From positions 1-9,105 of the forward strand of contig JAUYLM010000061.1 of assembly GCA_030698965.1 (NCBI GenBank): 9,105 bases of DNA, written 5' to 3'. Under the pieces are notes generated by a model. The model worked only from the letters and a program-made list of their open reading frames with translations. It ran no database searches and was not told the origin of the DNA. Source of the stretch: a bacterium (GTDB lineage: Bacteria; Patescibacteriota; Minisyncoccia; Phycocordibacterales; PALSA-1337). Made by a program: the position numbers and the translations under genes. Positions 5,881 through 9,105 of this stretch are shown here, one piece after another. Positions within the stretch are counted from its first letter, which is position 1, and every line of letters begins with the position of its first letter.

Positions 5881-6865
5881 CCTTGTCCGAGCAGGAAACA
5901 GTAAAGTAGAACGTAGTCCCTTCTCCTTCCTTGCTGTCGAACCATATTTCTCCATTATGCTTTTCTATGATGCTCTTTGCCACGAAGAGTCCAAGACCTG
6001 AGCCGTCAGTTCTGACCTTCAGCGCGTTCTCTGCCCGGAAAAACTTATTGAAAATTCCGACTTTCTGTTTTTCCGGTATCCCTATGCCATTATCCTTGAC
6101 AGAGACTCTTATGTGATCGCCTTCCGCAGACGCAGAGACTGTAATAAAGCCGTTATCTCTAGTATAGAAGATGGCATTTTCGATCAGGTTCTGGAGAACT
6201 GTCCTTATCTTGTCCGGATCGATGTTGATGTACGGAAGCTTGGAAGGCGGTTCTATGAAGTCCAATTTTATATTTCTATTTTTTGCCTGACCGACGAACT
6301 CTTCCATGCAGTTTTCTATAAGGTCCTCAATGTGAATGAAAGAAAAGTTATATGACATCTTGCCGGATTCTATTCTTGTAACAACCAGCATCTCGTTTAT
6401 TAGCCTGATTATTCTTTCATTGCTTTCGTACCCTTTCATAAGAAGGCTTCTCTGCTCGGGAGTGAGATTTGAGGAATTCTCATCCAGAAGAAGGGACATC
6501 GTCCATTTTATGGCTGACAGGGGAGTGCGGAGCTGATGCGCCGCGACGGATATGAATTCAGTTTTTGTCTTATCCAGTTCCGTCAGCCTGCTGTTGGCAA
6601 TTAACAGCTCCTGAGTCCTGTCTCGGACTTTCTTTTCAACGCTCTTTTTTTCCGCTTCGAGTTCGGCAACCAATTTCAATATTTTGGAATTCAGCTCGGA
6701 AAATTCCTTGGAGCTGACATTGAATGAATGCTCGAGAAGAGTCCTGTCCTTGTCGTTGTTGTCGTATGTCGTGCTTACGGTTTTCAGAAAGCTTTGCAGT
6801 TCAGGAGAAACTTCCGCTCCGTCCTTGAAGAATTTCTTGTATTGTCGTTCTAGAAGGTGGTGCAT
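5876..6865 (-). CDS. Soluble sensor histidine kinase of the FIST-associated type
   Basis: From the ATG at 6865 this is a 329-residue cytoplasmic kinase without membrane segments or PAS domain. Residues 1-60 form a helical module beginning H-x-L-L-E-R-Q, with V-S-x-x-Y, D-K-D-R-x-L-L-E and S-S-K-E-F; I recognise this from kinases next to FIST genes (M-H-P-L-L-x-R-Q-L type). A coiled coil (about 55-100) leads to the H box with H110 in A-H-Q-L-R-T-P-L. The ATPase domain has an N box (N226, N230), D-N-G-I-G-I-P (258-264), F-N-K-F-F-R-A (272-278) and D-G-S-G-L-G-L (287-293). This start lies 11 bases after the FIST stop. A GTG at 6928 would overlap FIST by 52 bases and add residues outside the family pattern. 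It probably autophosphorylates in response to the FIST protein and feeds the REC-REC protein. Confidence 0.92.
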   Translation of the reverse strand: MHHLLERQYKKFFKDGAEVSPELQSFLKTVSTTYDNNDKDRTLLEHSFNVSSKEFSELNSKILKLVAELEAEKKSVEKKVRDRTQELLIANSRLTELDKTKTEFISVAAHQLRTPLSAIKWTMSLLLDENSSNLTPEQRSLLMKGYESNERIIRLINEMLVVTRIESGKMSYNFSFIHIEDLIENCMEEFVGQAKNRNIKLDFIEPPSKLPYINIDPDKIRTVLQNLIENAIFYTRDNGFITVSASAEGDHIRVSVKDNGIGIPEKQKVGIFNKFFRAENALKVRTDGSGLGLFVAKSIIEKHNGEIWFDSKEGEGTTFYFTVSCSDKV

Positions 6866-6876
6866 AGGAGAGAACT

Positions 6877-8028
6877 TTATTCTTCGCGAAAAGTAGTAAT
6901 CGTCATTGTCTGATTGTGAAGCTGGCACTGGCGCTCGGTAGGAGCGGTAGGGCAGATCTCTCCATATGAGTAGAAGCCGATCGTAGATGCCTGAGCTCCG
7001 ATTTTTTCTTTAACCGCCTCAATTTCCTCCTCTATCCTGTCTTTAAGAACTAATTTTCTTCCGATACAGCTTACAAGGATAGCCAGTTCAGCCTTGCCGC
7101 TACCTAGAGCCTCAATGCTCATATTCGCCGCTCCGGAGGCGCCATCGATAAGCCGGTCAAAATTGGCTTTCATGAACTTTGCGACCACGCCTTCCGGCAT
7201 GTCTCCGGCAAATGTCATGGATTGAGCGGCTTCATCCACTCCCAGAATGGTTCTTACAACCTCTACTTCTTTTCCTTCGCCGGTTTTGATATGCAAATTG
7301 AGAGGGAAGAGCAGTCCGCTGGCAGGCAGTTCCTTTGCCAGATCTCCTAAATATTCCTTGTATAGCGCGAGAGCTGGCTCCCCGTCCAATTCATAAAGGA
7401 TATTTCCTTTTGACTTTGTAATTGTCCTGGAAACTCCAAACGAGTCCCACCCCCCAAGAGATCCGTACCCCACCTTTATGCTTGGCCCATAAAACCCGAT
7501 GCACACCAGCTTTTTCGGTTCCGCGGGACTGTCGTATCCTACAAGTGTTTCTTTGAAGCGCACTCCATCCCCGGCCAGACCGCCTGTAACCGACACTTCC
7601 TTTGGCAATTCTGAAAGAATGCCTTTGACCAATAGAGTTCCGTTCACGAAGAGACCGTCCGATAGTATCATCACATGGACCAGTCCTTCTTTGGGCAGAC
7701 CTTGCGCCAGTTTCTTTCCTATTTCTTCGCTTTCATCTGGATTGGTAATGCCGGATTCGGAAAATTCCAGCTTCGTTTTTTCAAATTTGATGGCAGAGAG
7801 AACCATGGTGTCGTCTGAAACCTCTGTTTGGATGATTTCTCCAGCTGTAGATGCGCTTATGATGCGCGCCTGGGGATACCAAGAGCGGATTTCATCGAAT
7901 AATTTTTTATCTTTTAATGCATTGCTTCCGCCGAAAACCAATACTAATTCGGGAACTTCATTAAAATTTCCCTCGGAAAGGGTTTTCCAACCGTTTTCCG
8001 CCGTCCATTTTTTTTGTTCTATTTTCAT
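6877..8028 (-). CDS. FIST N/C-domain sensory protein
   Basis: This 383-residue soluble protein has a FIST N domain followed by a FIST C domain, a pair proposed to bind small ligands such as amino acids and found beside signal-transduction genes. In the N half, L-V-L-V-F-G-G-S (28-35) and A-S-T-A-G-E-I (59-65) are diagnostic, followed by S-V-T-G-G-L-A-G-D-G. The C half ends with the signature G-F-Y-S-Y-G-E-I-C-P (351-360) and C-Q-L-H-N-Q-T-M-T-I-T (368-378). Length is normal for FIST proteins (about 370-400). It is first in a cassette with a soluble kinase and a double receiver, so the likely role is as a separate cytoplasmic ligand sensor controlling the kinase; the ligand is unknown. The start is fixed by the promoter immediately upstream, which predicts a leaderless message. 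Confidence 0.95.
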   Translation of the reverse strand: MKIEQKKWTAENGWKTLSEGNFNEVPELVLVFGGSNALKDKKLFDEIRSWYPQARIISASTAGEIIQTEVSDDTMVLSAIKFEKTKLEFSESGITNPDESEEIGKKLAQGLPKEGLVHVMILSDGLFVNGTLLVKGILSELPKEVSVTGGLAGDGVRFKETLVGYDSPAEPKKLVCIGFYGPSIKVGYGSLGGWDSFGVSRTITKSKGNILYELDGEPALALYKEYLGDLAKELPASGLLFPLNLHIKTGEGKEVEVVRTILGVDEAAQSMTFAGDMPEGVVAKFMKANFDRLIDGASGAANMSIEALGSGKAELAILVSCIGRKLVLKDRIEEEIEAVKEKIGAQASTIGFYSYGEICPTAPTERQCQLHNQTMTITTFREE

Positions 8029-8035
8029 GGGGGGA

Positions 8036-8044
8036 ATTATATCA
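8036..8044 (-). promoter_or_regulatory. Extended -10 promoter of the FIST operon, predicted leaderless
   Basis: On the minus strand the sequence is TG-A-TATAAT, a perfect extended -10. The end of the box (8036) is eight bases from the A of the FIST ATG (8028), so transcription should begin at or one base before the start codon. The intervening bases are a run of C with no ribosome-binding site. No good -35 is seen, as expected for an extended -10. It lies in the 21-base gap after the hydrolase stop. Confidence 0.7.
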
Positions 8045-8049
8045 TGTCT

Positions 8050-8649
8050 TTAGCCAAGTTTGATTATATCCTCAACTAATTCCGGAAACTCCTCTTGATT
8101 AATGTGCTTCCTATTTTCAAATATTCTCGTATGAGCTTGCGGCAATGCTTCTTTGAATTTATCTAGAGCAGAAAAGGGCACTACAGGATCGTCTTTGCTG
8201 CGGTAAAGATACATATTTTTAGTCTGTAAAATTAATTTTTCAGGAAGTGCAAAAGTTGCCAATGAACATCCTTCAGAGTCTTTGTCATAGACAGCAGATA
8301 CCAAAAATACGGCCTTTATTTTCTTTGGAAAAGATTTCTATGATAAATATTTTGCCAAAAAGGATCCGCCCATAGAATGCCCGATTAGAATCACTCCATC
8401 ATCGATAAAGGTAATGAGTTTATCCATCCATATCTCCCATTCTTCATATCTCCCATCAGTCTTATTCGGCATTATTGGAATTATCACCTCATAATCAGCA
8501 CCGAGTTTGCTGCGCAAGGACTTTTTCCAGTCATCAGTATCTTTCTTATATCTTTCGATATTTATTTCATAATTGTGCAGGAAATCCAGATATTGTTCTC
8601 GTGTTTCAAATGTATCTCCGCCGTGTATTATTATGACTTGCATTTTCAT
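8050..8649 (-). pseudogene. Alpha/beta serine hydrolase (RBBP9/YdeN-like) interrupted by an in-frame TAG
   Basis: Reading one frame from the ATG at 8649 to the TAA at 8050 gives 199 codons, with a single TAG at codon 104 (8338-8340). The part before the stop has the strand V-I-I-I-H-G-G (5-11) and the nucleophile elbow G-H-S-M-G-G with S92. The part after has S-K-D-D-P-V-V-P with the acid D154 and K-H-I-N-Q-E-E-F-P-E-L with H182. The triad is thus split, and the first fragment alone cannot be active. Around the stop the protein reads K-Y-L-S-[stop]-K-S-F-P-K-K-I-K-A; relatives I recall have E there (L-S-E-N-x-F-P-K-K-I), so a GAG to TAG change would explain it. No other lesion is visible, suggesting a recent mutation, a sequencing error, or readthrough. 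TTG at 8304 is not a convincing separate start. Confidence 0.85.
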
Positions 8650-8655
8650 GGTTTA

Positions 8656-8686
8656 ATTATACATTAAATATCTTTTATTATGTTAA
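8656..8686 (-). promoter_or_regulatory. Candidate leaderless promoter of the hydrolase gene
   Basis: On the minus strand a TATAAT (8656-8661) lies exactly seven bases from the A of the ATG at 8649, predicting transcription from the start codon itself. A TTAACA (8681-8686) lies 19 bases upstream of it, slightly long for a -35. The promoter occupies the 38-base gap after the upstream gene's stop. Confidence 0.5.
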
Positions 8687-8687
8687 G

Positions 8688-9105
8688 CTAGGATTTATTT
8701 CCAATCACTAGCTCTTTTATTTTTTCAATCCAGCCAAAGATAGTTAATAGAAGTTTCGTATCACACACAGAAAGACCAAATGTACCGAAAGGCAAAGTCT
8801 TTCTTTTTTGTAGGCTTGCTGCACTTGGTTTTGCATACGTCTTATAAAATTGTTTTCTTGGTATACCGGTAATATAAGACCAATACTTTTCAGTCTTTTC
8901 TATATCTGCATGGGCAAATGTGTGTATATGTCCACGAAGCTTATCTTCCGGCACATGACAGACTTCCTTTAAAAATCTAATCATAATTAGTATCACTGAT
9001 GGGTCACTATTCGATAGAGCAACAGTACCCTTTGTTTTCTTTGATCCTTCACCCAAATAGAGGATGATGCCTATGGTTTTCAATTCCGCTAGAGAAATTT
9101 TCGTA
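8688..9105 (-). CDS. LAGLIDADG-like DNA-binding protein, C-terminal part (5' end beyond window)
   Basis: The frame is open from the window edge to a TAG at 8688-8690, giving at least 138 residues; the true N-terminus is outside. The TTG at 9083 should not be taken as a start because coding continues upstream (T-K-I-S-L-A-E-L before it). The segment L-K-T-I-G-I-I-L-Y-L-G-E-G-S-K resembles the first LAGLIDADG helix and following acidic residue of WhiA/homing-endonuclease-like domains. N-S-D-P near the next strand, Y-W-S-Y-I-T-G-I-P-x-x-Q-F and V-C-D-T-K-L-L fit a family common in Patescibacteria that usually carries an N-terminal helix-turn-helix domain. A regulatory DNA-binding role is more likely than active homing, but neither can be shown here. 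It appears more AT-rich than the signalling genes. Confidence 0.65.
   Translation of the reverse strand, partial: TKISLAELKTIGIILYLGEGSKKTKGTVALSNSDPSVILIMIRFLKEVCHVPEDKLRGHIHTFAHADIEKTEKYWSYITGIPRKQFYKTYAKPSAASLQKRKTLPFGTFGLSVCDTKLLLTIFGWIEKIKELVIGNKS

Noticed and set aside
6866..6928. Longer kinase start at GTG 6928
   Set aside because: It would overlap FIST by 52 bases, and the added residues lie outside the recognised N-terminal module starting H-x-L-L-E-R-Q.
7499..8053. 184-codon open frame on the plus strand opposite FIST
   Set aside because: It is a shadow of the strongly supported FIST gene, with a low-complexity Ser/Pro-rich translation and no family signal.
8050..8304. Separate gene starting at TTG 8304
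   Set aside because: It is in the same frame as the upstream hydrolase half and carries the remaining triad residues; it lacks a promoter or ribosome-binding site.

Overview
The window looks like a chromosomal piece of a Candidate Phyla Radiation (Patescibacteria, Parcubacteria-like) bacterium. The evidence is protein style: the short RuvX variant, the PilM variant, receiver domains with an S-N-x-G-Q signature, and two families typical of these genomes (a RBBP9/YdeN-like hydrolase and a LAGLIDADG-like protein). Gene spacing is very tight. The genetic code appears standard: TAA, TGA and TAG all end intact genes, so the UGA recoding of Gracilibacteria/Absconditabacteria is not supported. Almost no start codon has a recognisable Shine-Dalgarno sequence.

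Left part (about 97-3946, plus strand) is one long co-directional block: a RuvX/YqgF nuclease, a free-standing tRNA-binding OB-fold protein (CsaA/Trbp111 type), a DedA membrane protein, then a type IV pilus inner-membrane set, pilM-pilN-pilO, a small single-pass membrane protein in the usual pilP position, and tRNA-Arg(TCT) with encoded CCA. Four of the six protein-gene junctions have a one-base gap, three of them the same TAA-A-ATG. No outer-membrane pilus gene is present here, which fits a single-membrane envelope.

Middle part (about 3997-5047) holds a two-gene toxin-antitoxin operon just after the tRNA: a Panacea-domain (SocA/DUF4065) antitoxin and a probable RelE-superfamily toxin, overlapping by ATGA. 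An extended -10 promoter overlaps inverted repeats that could be an autoregulatory operator. The 143-bp gap after it contains only an extended -10-like motif and a possible 22-residue peptide.

Right part (5048-8044, minus strand) is a soluble signalling cassette, transcribed as FIST-domain sensor, then histidine kinase, then a tandem two-receiver response regulator. None has membrane segments, and the regulator has no output domain. It probably senses a small intracellular ligand and signals through protein-protein contacts; its target is unknown.

Far right (8050-9105, minus strand) has an alpha/beta hydrolase interrupted by one in-frame TAG that separates its nucleophile serine from the acid and histidine, and the C-terminal part of a LAGLIDADG-like DNA-binding protein that runs off the window. 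Promoters of ruvX, FIST and the hydrolase place the predicted transcription start at or within one base of the ATG, suggesting leaderless mRNAs.
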